Below, one piece after another: positions 16,747-24,415 of a stretch of 36,280 bases of DNA. Source of the DNA: Ruminococcaceae bacterium OttesenSCG-928-A16 (lineage in GTDB: Bacteria; Bacillota; Clostridia; Oscillospirales; Ruminococcaceae); assembly GCA_030267215.1 (NCBI GenBank), contig JAJDJP010000016.1, positions 1 to 36,280 on the forward strand, in the 5' to 3' direction. The first letter of the stretch is position 1. The number at the start of each line of letters is the position of its first letter. The translations under genes and the position numbers were made by a program. The notes under the pieces were generated by a model. It saw only the letters and a list, made by a program, of their open reading frames with translations. It was not told the DNA's origin and did not search any database.

Positions 16747-17535
16747 ATGAGTAAACCAATCAATAAAATTATATATTTTGACAAAGAGACTATCCGTAAT
16801 ATTTTGCAGGAACAGGATAAGGGATCAAAGACATCGCAAACAGGGGTATCAACATCTACTGAAGCCTCTGCTGAAATTGATGTTGAGGCAAAAATAAAAC
16901 TAAGTGTTCCCTTTTTGGACAGACTCTCTTTCTTATTTTCCGGAAAATTAGGAGCATCTTTCATTGTTCGCCGGGATAGTGAGACTACCATTACATCAAC
17001 AGAGATTTCCGAATTTGAGGCGTTAAAATCCCGCCTCACAGAAATAAAAAAAACGCTGATATATGATATAGAAAACTCCTCTACATTCTTTAGGGTGGCT
17101 GGGGGATATCTGCGTATCGTGAAGGGCGGTGTTGAGGAAGTCGATACCAAAGAGTTCAATGCGGTCATGGAGGGATATGATGGGTATGATACATATAAAG
17201 TAGATAGCCACCGATATGTGCGCTTTAACAATGCTGCTTTTGTGAGTAATTATAAGCGCAATGATTTATTGGCGACGCAAATGACTTTATATTGTATTGA
17301 GGTCGGCAGATTTGGTAAAGAGAAATTTGATTTTATGAAGCAATTATCTAAAATGGAGACACTATTCACAGGAGCAAGTCCAAATAAAACTCTTGCTGAT
17401 GCTTTTCCCCCTCAAGAGCCTAAAGGAGAAAATAATGATACGGAAACGGAAATACCTCCCAATTCCATGATGTCGGATATACTTTTATATGATGTTGTAT
17501 ATGCCTGCATAGAAAATGGGGGTAAAAATGGCTGA
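16747..17535 (+). CDS. DUF6414-like protein, candidate defence component
   Basis: 262 residues. The N-terminus INKIIYFDKETIRNILQE is what I associate with DUF6414, a family of unknown function often found in defence or mobile loci; I am only fairly sure of this. It is followed by a polar linker, a hydrophobic-charged region (KIKLSVPFLDRLSFLFSGKLG) and a mixed alpha-beta C-terminal half (FFRVAGGYLRIVKGG, TLYCIEVGRFGKEKFDF). No catalytic motif is visible. GGAGG precedes the ATG. It overlaps the next gene by 8 bases, so the two products are probably made together. AT-rich codon use differs from the backbone, so it is acquired cargo. Confidence 0.6.
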   Translation: MSKPINKIIYFDKETIRNILQEQDKGSKTSQTGVSTSTEASAEIDVEAKIKLSVPFLDRLSFLFSGKLGASFIVRRDSETTITSTEISEFEALKSRLTEIKKTLIYDIENSSTFFRVAGGYLRIVKGGVEEVDTKEFNAVMEGYDGYDTYKVDSHRYVRFNNAAFVSNYKRNDLLATQMTLYCIEVGRFGKEKFDFMKQLSKMETLFTGASPNKTLADAFPPQEPKGENNDTETEIPPNSMMSDILLYDVVYACIENGGKNG

Positions 17536-18673
17536 TGATATTCGGGAATACAAAATTGTCATTGGCTCAAAAGCCTTTTTTGATAACCATGTTAGATTGC
17601 TGGACGATTATCTGTCACAGGAATATACTAGCTACCTAGTTGAGAGTTTTTCAGAATTAGTGCGACTTTCTGACGAACGAAAGCAACGTGGGCGTCCTTT
17701 TGATGACGATGATAAAGCAGAGTTTTTAGTCGTAAAAAATGACCACTACCATGGAATAGTTGAAACCGCTCATGATAGATTGGGAGCATTGATTGAGGAA
17801 CTTACAACTGACGATGCCATCATCTACGTCCATAATCCGCCAACGACTTTGAAAGCATACCTCGATGGTCTTTACTCACGTTCTAAAATCAAACTTACTT
17901 ATGAACATGAACGGTATGATGTAAAACGGGAACCGGATAAATTTTCAGATAACATGACACAAATTGGCGAGAGCATATTTGGACAAAATGAGGCCATCGC
18001 TGAAATCAGCAAAAGCATGTGGTACATGACAACCGTAAACCGAAAGAAACCATATGTCATAATGCTATATGGTGGTAGTAGTTTGGGAAAGTCTGAATTG
18101 GTGCGCGAAATCTCAAAAAAATTCTTCGATGGAAAATTTGTTGAAAAGCATTTATCCATGTTCAAAAATGAAACATATTCATATTACTTCTTTGGGGATA
18201 AGCCAAATCGAAAGAGTTTGGGTTTTGATCTTCTGGAGCGAGAGTCCAATTTGGTGTTTTTAGATGAGCTTGATAAATGCCCCGAGTTCTTTTATTCAGC
18301 GTTCTACACACTTTTTGATAATACTGTTTTCAGTGATGCTACTTATGAGTTAGATATTTCGGGCTTGCTGATTGTTCTAACTTCAAACTACAAGAATGAA
18401 AAGGAAATGAAAGAGCGGTTGGGACTTCCGATATTCTATCGAATAGACAAATTTATACACTTTAACGATTTTAATGAAAAGACCATATTTGATATAACAA
18501 TGAATGAAATTGAAGTCCATGTGAGAGAGTGCGAAGGGCGATTTACGGCTGAACAAGTATATCAAGCAGTTTGCCCCAAAATACAAACAAGCGGCGAAAA
18601 TGCTCGCACAATAAAAAACAAAGTACAAGAGACTATTGAGGACATGCTATTTAAGGAAGTTGAAAGAGGATAG
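17528..18673 (+). CDS. ClpB-like AAA+ ATPase, candidate defence component
   Basis: 381 residues. The first ~145 residues are unassigned. Then a AAA_2-type module: FGQNEAIAEISKSM (like the ClpB D2 entry), Walker A YGGSSLGKSELVREI at ~182-190, Walker B NLVFLDELDK at ~240, sensor 1 LIVLTSN, and a box VII-like IFYRIDKFIHF. All key residues are kept, so ATP hydrolysis is likely. There is no protease or nuclease domain. ATG 17528 is chosen for GGGGG upstream; an ATG at 17516 is possible. With the DUF6414-like partner it forms a two-gene cassette with its own promoter and terminator. A role in phage defence is inference. Confidence 0.7.
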   Translation: MADDIREYKIVIGSKAFFDNHVRLLDDYLSQEYTSYLVESFSELVRLSDERKQRGRPFDDDDKAEFLVVKNDHYHGIVETAHDRLGALIEELTTDDAIIYVHNPPTTLKAYLDGLYSRSKIKLTYEHERYDVKREPDKFSDNMTQIGESIFGQNEAIAEISKSMWYMTTVNRKKPYVIMLYGGSSLGKSELVREISKKFFDGKFVEKHLSMFKNETYSYYFFGDKPNRKSLGFDLLERESNLVFLDELDKCPEFFYSAFYTLFDNTVFSDATYELDISGLLIVLTSNYKNEKEMKERLGLPIFYRIDKFIHFNDFNEKTIFDITMNEIEVHVRECEGRFTAEQVYQAVCPKIQTSGENARTIKNKVQETIEDMLFKEVERG

Positions 18674-18699
18674 CGGATTTAGCTCCGCTATCCTCTTTC
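18662..18699 (+). terminator. Bidirectional terminator between the AAA gene and mobC
   Basis: 16-bp perfect stem GAAAGAGGATAGCGGA and its complement around TTTAGC, then GCTTTT. It overlaps the ATPase stop codon and lies 5 bases from the mobC stop, so it serves both converging genes. Confidence 0.85.
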
Positions 18700-18704
18700 G
18701 CTTT

Positions 18705-19052
18705 TCACAACGTCGTAACCGCCGCAAGCTGGCCGAGAACATCTGATACCCGACCCCATAGCTCGGCATAGTCTTTTTGCAGGGCCTCTATCTCCAGCGG
18801 GTACACGCCGTAGGTGTTGGCATGGATGGCAACTTGATTGATATTGGCCGCACACCTACGTTGCAGGGAAACAAGCTCCCGCACAGGCGAAAGGTCAACA
18901 TTCAGTACAAAACCGTTGAGCGCCATTTTGCGGATATATGCGCTCATGTTTTGTGTTCCCGCTTCTTCCATGCGCCGCCGGATTGTTTCATGCTCGGCCT
19001 CGCTCACCCATACATACAGGGGAACGCCCCGCCTGCGCTTGGGTCTGCTCAC
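18705..19052 (-). CDS. mobC: MobC relaxosome accessory protein
   Basis: 115 residues. It has a ribbon-helix-helix-like N-terminus (GVPLYVWVSEAEHETIRRRMEEAG, then MSAYIRKMALNGFVL) and the MobC C-terminal signature (LVSLQRRCAANINQVAIHANTYGVY). MobC binds oriT and helps melt DNA for the relaxase. Its start overlaps the stop of the upstream gene by 4 bases. It lies 2.2 kb upstream of the relaxase, with the DUF6414-AAA cassette inserted between them in the opposite direction. Confidence 0.9.
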   Translation of the reverse strand: MSRPKRRRGVPLYVWVSEAEHETIRRRMEEAGTQNMSAYIRKMALNGFVLNVDLSPVRELVSLQRRCAANINQVAIHANTYGVYPLEIEALQKDYAELWGRVSDVLGQLAAVTTL

Positions 19053-19234
19053 CTGTCCTCCCGTTCCCGGCTCCGCTTCTTTTTGGGCGGTTCCAAAACG
19101 CGGTCTTTGGGCTTTTCCTCCGGGCGGGCCTGCGGCACAGGCAGGGGCGCGTTGTTGGGAATACCGTCAATCATATTGTAATTCTGCTCGGTGGAAAGCT
19201 CGGTATTTTTAAGGTAGTTGTCTTTTTCGTTCAT
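19049..19234 (-). CDS. Small ICE protein (DUF4316-like)
   Basis: 61 residues. NYLKNTELSTEQNYNMIDGIPNN resembles the DUF4316 core found beside MobC in Tn1549-like elements; the rest is proline- and charge-rich (VPQARPEEKPKDRVLEPPKKKRS). ATG 19234 follows GAAAGGAG. It overlaps mobC by 4 bases, so the two are translated together. Function unknown. Confidence 0.65.
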   Translation of the reverse strand: MNEKDNYLKNTELSTEQNYNMIDGIPNNAPLPVPQARPEEKPKDRVLEPPKKKRSREREDR

Positions 19235-19250
19235 AGTGAAGCTCCTTTCG

Positions 19251-19279
19251 TTGAATGGGATTGAAATGAATGATATAAT
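19251..19279 (+). promoter_or_regulatory. Promoter of the SIR2/AbiH-like gene
   Basis: TTGAAT (19251-19256), 17-base spacer, perfect TATAAT (19274-19279), 50 bases before the gene start. Confidence 0.65.
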
Positions 19280-19328
19280 TTTACTTGGATAATAGATGAA
19301 AAACTGTACTTTATGAGGTGGGTTGGTT

Positions 19329-20438
19329 TTGAAACACATTCTTATTGGCAATGGCTTAATTATTCAATACGGAGGTTCTGATTATCTCAACACAAGCATC
19401 ATAGATAGGACAATGGCAAACGCAAAAGCAGGGCATTATGAAGATGATATGAAAACAACCATATCGCCAGATGAAACACATCAATTTTTTGTCCTTTTAC
19501 GAAGGGAAATAAAAGCGGTACTATCCGGTGACTATGATAAACACGCTGTTCTCAAAGAAGAAAAAGCGGCTTTAGAGGATTTCCACAATCGTTATCCACA
19601 TGCTCACATGAGTATGAAAAACATTGGTTTTGAAGATTATTTTCTTGTCTTACGACTACTTCATAACAAGTTCAGAGAAACCAGTCAAAATAGATATGCT
19701 GCCAAGACAGCTATGCAACGATTGTTTTTAGACTCCATATACAATGGCGGTCATATAAACACTTTATATCAGTCGTTTCCTTGCAAGTTTGTTGATTTTC
19801 TAAACGGATATGAAACCTTGTTTACAGTCAATTACGATACTAATATAGAAAATGCGACCAACAGAAAAGTATTTCATTTGCATGGTCAATTCGATGTTTT
19901 AGAATATGTATACGACCCAAACAGTTTGCGTAATCAATTACCAGATCGACCTGCTGATAGGTTTGACATACCTACTGAATATAGGCATACCTACTGTAAT
20001 GCAATAATGGATTTTAGCAAGGATTTTCAAGTAGCCATGCTGGGACACGCAAATTCAGCACTCGAAAAGCTAACAAGTGCCAGCAGCACCAATCCTACGC
20101 TCTTAAAAGATGTTGAAAGTTGGGAACATGATTCCAATAAAATGGTACAAAACCTTTATCATGCCTATAAGGCGAAAACTCAAAACCCGGAATTGTCGTT
20201 TGATGAATACCCTTTATCCAAAATTGACTCCTTAAATGGAGAAATGCACTTGCTTGGTTTATCGCCAAGTAACGACACCCATATTCTTCAGCGTATTCGT
20301 ACCAATGAGCAAATCGAAACAATCCACTATTACTACTTTTCCGAGAATGAAAAAAAGATAATGGAACAGTTTTTCAATCAGAAAACGATAAATTGCTCTG
20401 ATGTGCGAAAGCTATGGGATTCTTTCGCGGATGAATAA
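19329..20438 (+). CDS. SIR2-like/AbiH-type protein, candidate abortive-infection effector
   Basis: 369 residues, TTG start at 19329 preceded by GAGGTGG; no ATG is available upstream. MKHILIGNGLIIQYGGSDYL matches the glycine-rich nucleotide-binding entry of SIR2-like and AbiH proteins (IGNG). Later come LFTVNYDTNIENATNRKVFHLHGQ-type strands (the TxNYDxxxE ... HLHG pattern), AMLGHANSALEKL, and a closing LLGLSPSNDTHIL, the usual C-terminal strand of the fold. Such proteins deplete NAD+ or otherwise abort infected cells. AT-rich, opposite to the backbone, with its own promoter and a palindromic terminator. Identification rests on motifs only. Confidence 0.65.
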   Translation: MKHILIGNGLIIQYGGSDYLNTSIIDRTMANAKAGHYEDDMKTTISPDETHQFFVLLRREIKAVLSGDYDKHAVLKEEKAALEDFHNRYPHAHMSMKNIGFEDYFLVLRLLHNKFRETSQNRYAAKTAMQRLFLDSIYNGGHINTLYQSFPCKFVDFLNGYETLFTVNYDTNIENATNRKVFHLHGQFDVLEYVYDPNSLRNQLPDRPADRFDIPTEYRHTYCNAIMDFSKDFQVAMLGHANSALEKLTSASSTNPTLLKDVESWEHDSNKMVQNLYHAYKAKTQNPELSFDEYPLSKIDSLNGEMHLLGLSPSNDTHILQRIRTNEQIETIHYYYFSENEKKIMEQFFNQKTINCSDVRKLWDSFADE

Positions 20439-20443
20439 TCGAC

Positions 20444-20480
20444 AAAGCAACATCGGGCCAAGTTGGCCCGATGTTGCTTT
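20444..20480. repeat. Palindromic repeat copy 6 (extended, compensated variant)
   Basis: Core ACATCGGGCCAA-G-complement at 20450-20474. Position 3 is A with T opposite, a paired change from the consensus. Arms are extended to 18 bp by AAAGCA and its complement, ending TTT, so it can also terminate the SIR2-like gene. Confidence 0.95.
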
Positions 20481-20583
20481 ATGTATGTTAGCTTTTGCCG
20501 GGGTGGGCAATAGAAAGATATTACCCGCCCCGGTTTGGTATCTGCAAAGCCCCGCCACAGGCGGGTTTCAAACGTCTAAAAGC

Positions 20584-20943
20584 TCACACCCTAACCCGCT
20601 TTTTCCGCATATACTCGCGTTGCCGTTTTCGCCGGGCGGCGGTGGCACAGGCCGAGGAGCAATACGCCTGTTTGCCCTGCGGCACAAAGGGCTTGCCACA
20701 GGCAGCGCAGGTGTCCAGTTCGGGAGCCGCCCGGCCTGTTAAGGTAGCCTCCAGCACCGGGTCGAGGGGCAGCACCGCATTTTGAAAATACTTGCAATAC
20801 GCGCCAGTCCACCACTTGCCGAGCATATAGCACTCACAGTCCAGCGGCAAGCAGCCGTATTCGCTGTCGTAGTTGGCGCACATGCCAGTTACCAGCTTGC
20901 GGATTGCCGCCCTCTCAGAGCGGGTCAGTTCCCGGCTATCCAT
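20584..20943 (-). CDS. Cysteine-rich VLP-domain protein of the ICE
   Basis: 119 residues: ELTRSERAAIRKLVTGMCANYDSEYGC, then CYMLGKWWTGAYCKYFQNAVLPLDPVLEA (the VLP-type core), and a C-terminal zinc ribbon CAACGKPF ... YCSSACATAARRKRQREY, which looks like a DNA-binding finger. It is a regular member of Tn1549-like transfer operons; role unknown. ATG 20943 follows GGGAGG. It overlaps the upstream small gene by 8 bases. Confidence 0.8.
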   Translation of the reverse strand: MDSRELTRSERAAIRKLVTGMCANYDSEYGCLPLDCECYMLGKWWTGAYCKYFQNAVLPLDPVLEATLTGRAAPELDTCAACGKPFVPQGKQAYCSSACATAARRKRQREYMRKKRVRV

Positions 20944-21124
20944 CGGCCCGGCCTCCCGCCAACTTCGGGCCAACTTGGCCCGAAGTGCGTTCGGCCTGTA
21001 CCGGGGCGGCTTCGCTATTGGAAGGCTTGCGGCGGGCCGGAGGTTCCGGCCCATATCTATCCCGGTGCGGTACATGGGGTTTCTGCTTCATCATCCGTTC
21101 AAAGGGGCTGTCGGTGAAGTTCAT
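20936..21124 (-). CDS. Small ICE protein with an in-frame palindromic insert
   Basis: 62 residues starting MNFTDSPFERMMKQKPHVPHRD, a recurring small gene downstream of DUF4366 in these elements. The C-terminal part includes TSGQVGPK, translated from a palindromic repeat. Its ATG overlaps the DUF4366 stop by 4 bases and its end overlaps the VLP gene start, so three genes are chained. No domain recognised. The palindrome lies in the variable tail. Confidence 0.65.
   Translation of the reverse strand: MNFTDSPFERMMKQKPHVPHRDRYGPEPPARRKPSNSEAAPVQAERTSGQVGPKLAGGRADG
20962..20986. repeat. Palindromic repeat copy 7 (inside a coding region)
   Basis: Perfect consensus, centre C; read in frame as TSGQVGPK near the C-terminus of the 62-residue protein. 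Confidence 0.95.
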
Positions 21125-21831
21125 TCGTCCTCGACCTCCCCGGTGGTTTCGTATTCCTCGCGGGCCTCGTCCTCGTCGTACCACGGTGGGCCATCGTCCT
21201 CCGGGTCGGTGTCCTCGCCGTAGGGGTCAGCCTCATAATCGTAATCATCATCTTCCGTTATGGCGGCCTGCTCCTGCTTGGGACGGTAAATCTTGAAGTA
21301 ATACGCCGCACCGCCTCCGGCCAGTACAATCAAAACAACGACAATCATCATGCCCATGCCGCCGCCTTTTTCCGGCTCCGGCTCTGCTTCGGGTTCCGGC
21401 TCCGGGTCAGGGTCAGCCGCAGCGGGCGGTTCTGCTGTACTGCTGTCGGGAATGGCGCTTTCGCCTGTGTCGGGCGATACCTCCGCAAGCGCCATCAAAT
21501 CCTGTTCGGTAACAGCGTTGAGAAAATACACATTTTCGGTTTCGCGCTGGCGGTCAATGATAAGATAAAACACGTTTTCGCTTGGGGTCATAATGGTGTA
21601 AAACTCTTTTCCGTCCGCATCCGTGGCATTGTCAATCACCGTGCCGGTTCCCGCCGGGGTAAAGGGGTTCGGCTCCGGCGTGGGTTCGGGTACAGCCTCC
21701 ACCGTTTCGGCGGGCGGTTCCTCCGGCTCACTCTCACCGCCGCCGGCATAGGCGGTCAAAGGAAACGCCGCCATGCAGAGCATAACGGCGGCAATCAGGG
21801 TCAGTATTCGCTTTTTCGCTTTAATCTTCAT
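21121..21831 (-). CDS. DUF4366/CD1107-family surface protein
   Basis: 236 residues. A signal peptide (KAKKRILTLIAAVMLCMAAFPLTAYA) is followed by a Pro/Glu-rich stretch, a globular DUF4366 domain (NATDADGKEFYTIMTPS through NVYFLNAVTEQDLMALAE), a second Pro/Glu-rich linker, a membrane segment (GMGMMIVVVLIVLAGGGAAYY), and a very acidic tail. It is therefore an exported, membrane-anchored protein with a large outside part and an acidic inside tail, part of the transfer complex at the cell envelope. ATG 21831 is chosen so that the signal peptide is at the N-terminus; the longer frame starts inside a palindromic repeat. Confidence 0.85.
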   Translation of the reverse strand: MKIKAKKRILTLIAAVMLCMAAFPLTAYAGGGESEPEEPPAETVEAVPEPTPEPNPFTPAGTGTVIDNATDADGKEFYTIMTPSENVFYLIIDRQRETENVYFLNAVTEQDLMALAEVSPDTGESAIPDSSTAEPPAAADPDPEPEPEAEPEPEKGGGMGMMIVVVLIVLAGGGAAYYFKIYRPKQEQAAITEDDDYDYEADPYGEDTDPEDDGPPWYDEDEAREEYETTGEVEDE

Positions 21832-22102
21832 TGTCGCTGTCCTCCGTTTCTGTGTCGGGTTCGGTGGGCTGTACCAACTTCGGGCCAACTTGGCCCGAAG
21901 TGGCGCCGCCCGATTTTGCGGCTTTCAGCAGAGCGGCAAGGTCGGCCAGGGAAATGTCCATGCCGCGCACCGCGTCCACAATCTCCATGTTTTCAAGCTC
22001 GGTTTTCTGCCGTTCCAGATCCCGCAAGCGGGTCTGAAACTCGCTGATTTTGCCCTTGGTCTTGTCAATCTCTTTCAAAATGCGCTCGGTTTTTGCGCTC
22101 AA
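21821..22102 (-). CDS. DUF4315-family protein with an in-frame palindromic insert
   Basis: 93 residues, TTG start after GGAGTG. The first ~60 residues form a charged coiled coil (AKTERILKEIDKTKGKISEF, RLRDLERQKTELENM), then the DUF4315 core (VDAVRGMDISLADLAALLKAA). After this comes GGATSGQVGPKLVQ, whose TSGQVGPK is encoded by a palindromic repeat, and an acidic tail. It lies between DUF4366 and the hydrolase in the transfer operon and overlaps DUF4366 by 11 bases. Role unknown. Confidence 0.8.
   Translation of the reverse strand: MSAKTERILKEIDKTKGKISEFQTRLRDLERQKTELENMEIVDAVRGMDISLADLAALLKAAKSGGATSGQVGPKLVQPTEPDTETEDSDNED
21877..21901. repeat. Palindromic repeat copy 8 (inside DUF4315 gene)
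   Basis: Perfect consensus, centre C; read in frame as TSGQVGPK. Confidence 0.95.
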
Positions 22103-22119
22103 AAAATATCACTCCTTTT

Positions 22120-24363
22120 TTATGGCAAGCGGCCAAAACTGTAAAAATGGCTCTGCCAGTAGCTTGTGTTGATGGACGCATAGCTGATGGGGTCGCCGCA
22201 ATGTATCATCTGGCCCCCACCAACGTACAGGCCCACATGGGAACACGCGCTCGGCGTTGAGTAGGTGCCTGTAAAGAAAATAAGGTCGCCGGGCCTTGCG
22301 TCTGCGGCGCTCACAGGCGTACAGAGGTTGTAAAGGCCCTGCGCCGTGGTACGGCCCACGCTCCCCACGCCGGATTGATTGACAATCCAGCAGATATAGC
22401 CGGAGCAGTCAAACGAGGTCGAGGGTGACGAGCCGCCCCAAACATAGGGATAGCCTAAATAGAGTTCGGCCCATTCCAGCAGGGCGGCATAGCTCCCATC
22501 ACTCATGGCCGTGCCGGGGTCGCCATAGGTGGGGCCTTGCCCGAAGTCGTTAGTCACGGCGAAATACAGGGGGTTGAGATATTGCCCGTCCTTGATGATT
22601 TCCAAATGCAGGTGCGCCCCGGTGCTTGTGCCTGTGCTACCCACGCGGGCGATAACATCCCCGGCCTGTACCGTCTGCCCGGCGCTCACAAGCAAAACCG
22701 AGCAATGGGCATACTTCGATACAAGGCCCTCGCCATCGTCCAGCACCACATAATAACCATAGCTGCTGTCGTAGGTGGCGGTTGTCACCGTTCCGTCCTG
22801 CCCGGCAAGAATGTCCGTACCGTGCGGTATGGCAATGTCCACCGCCTTATGGTAATCCTTTGCGCCTGTGATGGGGTGGACACGATAGCCGTAGTAGCTT
22901 GAAACATAGGGTAGCCAGTTCAGCTCCCCGAAAGGGCTTTGCAGATACTGGCGGTTGCCTTTGGTAATCATGTAAACATTAAACCGCTCCCTCTGTTCCG
23001 TATTCATGCGGTTAAACACCACATCGGAAAAAGAGCGGGCGGTCAGGTTGATGTTGAGAATGTAATAGTTGTAGGGCACTTCGACCTCGTAGGTGTCGGA
23101 GTATTCCTCGCCTGTTTCGGGGTCTGTCCATGTGTCGGTGCGTTCCTCGGTGCGGTAGCGCACTTCGATTTCCTCGGTGAATGTCAAAGTGTACTGCTCG
23201 GCAAAAATCCCCCGCAAAACGGCCTCCACGCCGGAATAGGTAAAATCATCATATACGGCAGTCAGAAAGGCCATCAGCTCATAGGGGTTGTGGGAAATGT
23301 CGGCCACGTTGTACCTGTACTCGTCATAACCGGGGTGGGTGCGCTCGGCGTTGTTGATTTCAAGCTGTAAATCTGTTTCCCACTCGGTATAGGCCAGCTC
23401 GGCCCGGTCAATGTCCGCGTCCTCGGCCAGATAGCTTGTGCCGCCCACCGCGCCCATCACGCCGTTGCCGATGGATAACATTGCCGCCATGCAAGATTGT
23501 AATAGTACGAAAACAAGGAAAACACAGGCGGCAAGCAAGAAAACTTTAGGGTTGCGCTTGATAAAGCCCCAAACGGCGGCGGCGATTTTCTCTGTGGTAA
23601 CGGCTGTTTTTTCAGCCGCTTTTTTTGCGGTTTTCGCCGCCGCCTTTGCCTGCTTCTGGTACTGTCGTTTGATACGCTGCTTTTGATAAAAGCGGGAAAG
23701 AGCATTTTTCTTCAGCTCCGGGTGTTCCTGTGACAGCTTTTGAAAGGCATGGTTGGCGCGAGCCTTGATATTTTTCTTTTCCCACTTGCGTACCTGCCGG
23801 GCCGGGCGAGTGCGGATACGCCGCTTTACAATGCGCGTACCGCCCCGGACAACCGCTTCCCCGGCAAGCTCGGTTTTGTGCGCGGCCTCAATGCCCACAT
23901 TTTCATGCTCCACCTGATTGATTTTGCCGTGGGTGTACCGCCATGCCTGAAACTTCACGGCCCGGCCAGCGGCTTTCACCGGGCCGGGCTTTTTCGGCGG
24001 TTTTTGAGCGGCCAACTTGCCCTTTGCCTTATCCAGTTTTGCGCCAGTCTTTTCCACGCGCTGGCCGGATTTTTCAAACCGCCTACCATCCCGTGCAGCC
24101 TTTTTGTCAGTAGGGCCGGGGCCATCGCGGGGAGCGGCCCTGCCATTCCCGGCGGCTTTATCGCCGGGCGGCGGTTCGCCATCGCGCCGTAACCGCTCGG
24201 AGGGCCGGGCCTGTTTACTCTCTTGCCGGAGCTTGCCGCCCGACTTCGGGCCAACTTGGCCCGAAGTCATATTTTGTGATGGCATAGAAAAAGCCGGTTG
24301 TTTGGGATTGGTTTCATCCCTTACAAACCGGCTGGCCTTGTTATTCGGTTGTTTTCGCTTCAT
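22120..24363 (-). CDS. CD1108-type peptidoglycan hydrolase (M23 + NlpC/P60)
   Basis: 747 residues. A basic, low-complexity cytoplasmic N-terminus (~260 residues, with TSGQVGPK from a palindromic repeat near residue 35) leads to one membrane segment (VFLLAACVFLVFVLLQSCMAAML). Outside are an M23 peptidase-like domain (HPITGAKDYHKAVDIAIPHGTD ... GAHLHLEI) and a C-terminal NlpC/P60 domain with the Cys-His pair (STSFDCSGYICWIV ... CSHVGLYVGG). It opens the cell wall for the transfer channel, like VirB1/Tn916 Orf14. ATG 24363 follows GGGAGGTGAC. Intact. Confidence 0.9.
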   Translation of the reverse strand: MKRKQPNNKASRFVRDETNPKQPAFSMPSQNMTSGQVGPKSGGKLRQESKQARPSERLRRDGEPPPGDKAAGNGRAAPRDGPGPTDKKAARDGRRFEKSGQRVEKTGAKLDKAKGKLAAQKPPKKPGPVKAAGRAVKFQAWRYTHGKINQVEHENVGIEAAHKTELAGEAVVRGGTRIVKRRIRTRPARQVRKWEKKNIKARANHAFQKLSQEHPELKKNALSRFYQKQRIKRQYQKQAKAAAKTAKKAAEKTAVTTEKIAAAVWGFIKRNPKVFLLAACVFLVFVLLQSCMAAMLSIGNGVMGAVGGTSYLAEDADIDRAELAYTEWETDLQLEINNAERTHPGYDEYRYNVADISHNPYELMAFLTAVYDDFTYSGVEAVLRGIFAEQYTLTFTEEIEVRYRTEERTDTWTDPETGEEYSDTYEVEVPYNYYILNINLTARSFSDVVFNRMNTEQRERFNVYMITKGNRQYLQSPFGELNWLPYVSSYYGYRVHPITGAKDYHKAVDIAIPHGTDILAGQDGTVTTATYDSSYGYYVVLDDGEGLVSKYAHCSVLLVSAGQTVQAGDVIARVGSTGTSTGAHLHLEIIKDGQYLNPLYFAVTNDFGQGPTYGDPGTAMSDGSYAALLEWAELYLGYPYVWGGSSPSTSFDCSGYICWIVNQSGVGSVGRTTAQGLYNLCTPVSAADARPGDLIFFTGTYSTPSACSHVGLYVGGGQMIHCGDPISYASINTSYWQSHFYSFGRLP
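24243..24267. repeat. Palindromic repeat copy 9 (inside the hydrolase gene)
   Basis: Perfect consensus, centre C, arms extended by one G-C pair; read in frame as TSGQVGPK in the disordered N-terminal part. Confidence 0.95.
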
Positions 24364-24415
24364 GTGTCACCTCCCGGACAAGCGAAAACCCGCCACAGTG
24401 AGCGGGTTTGTAGTC

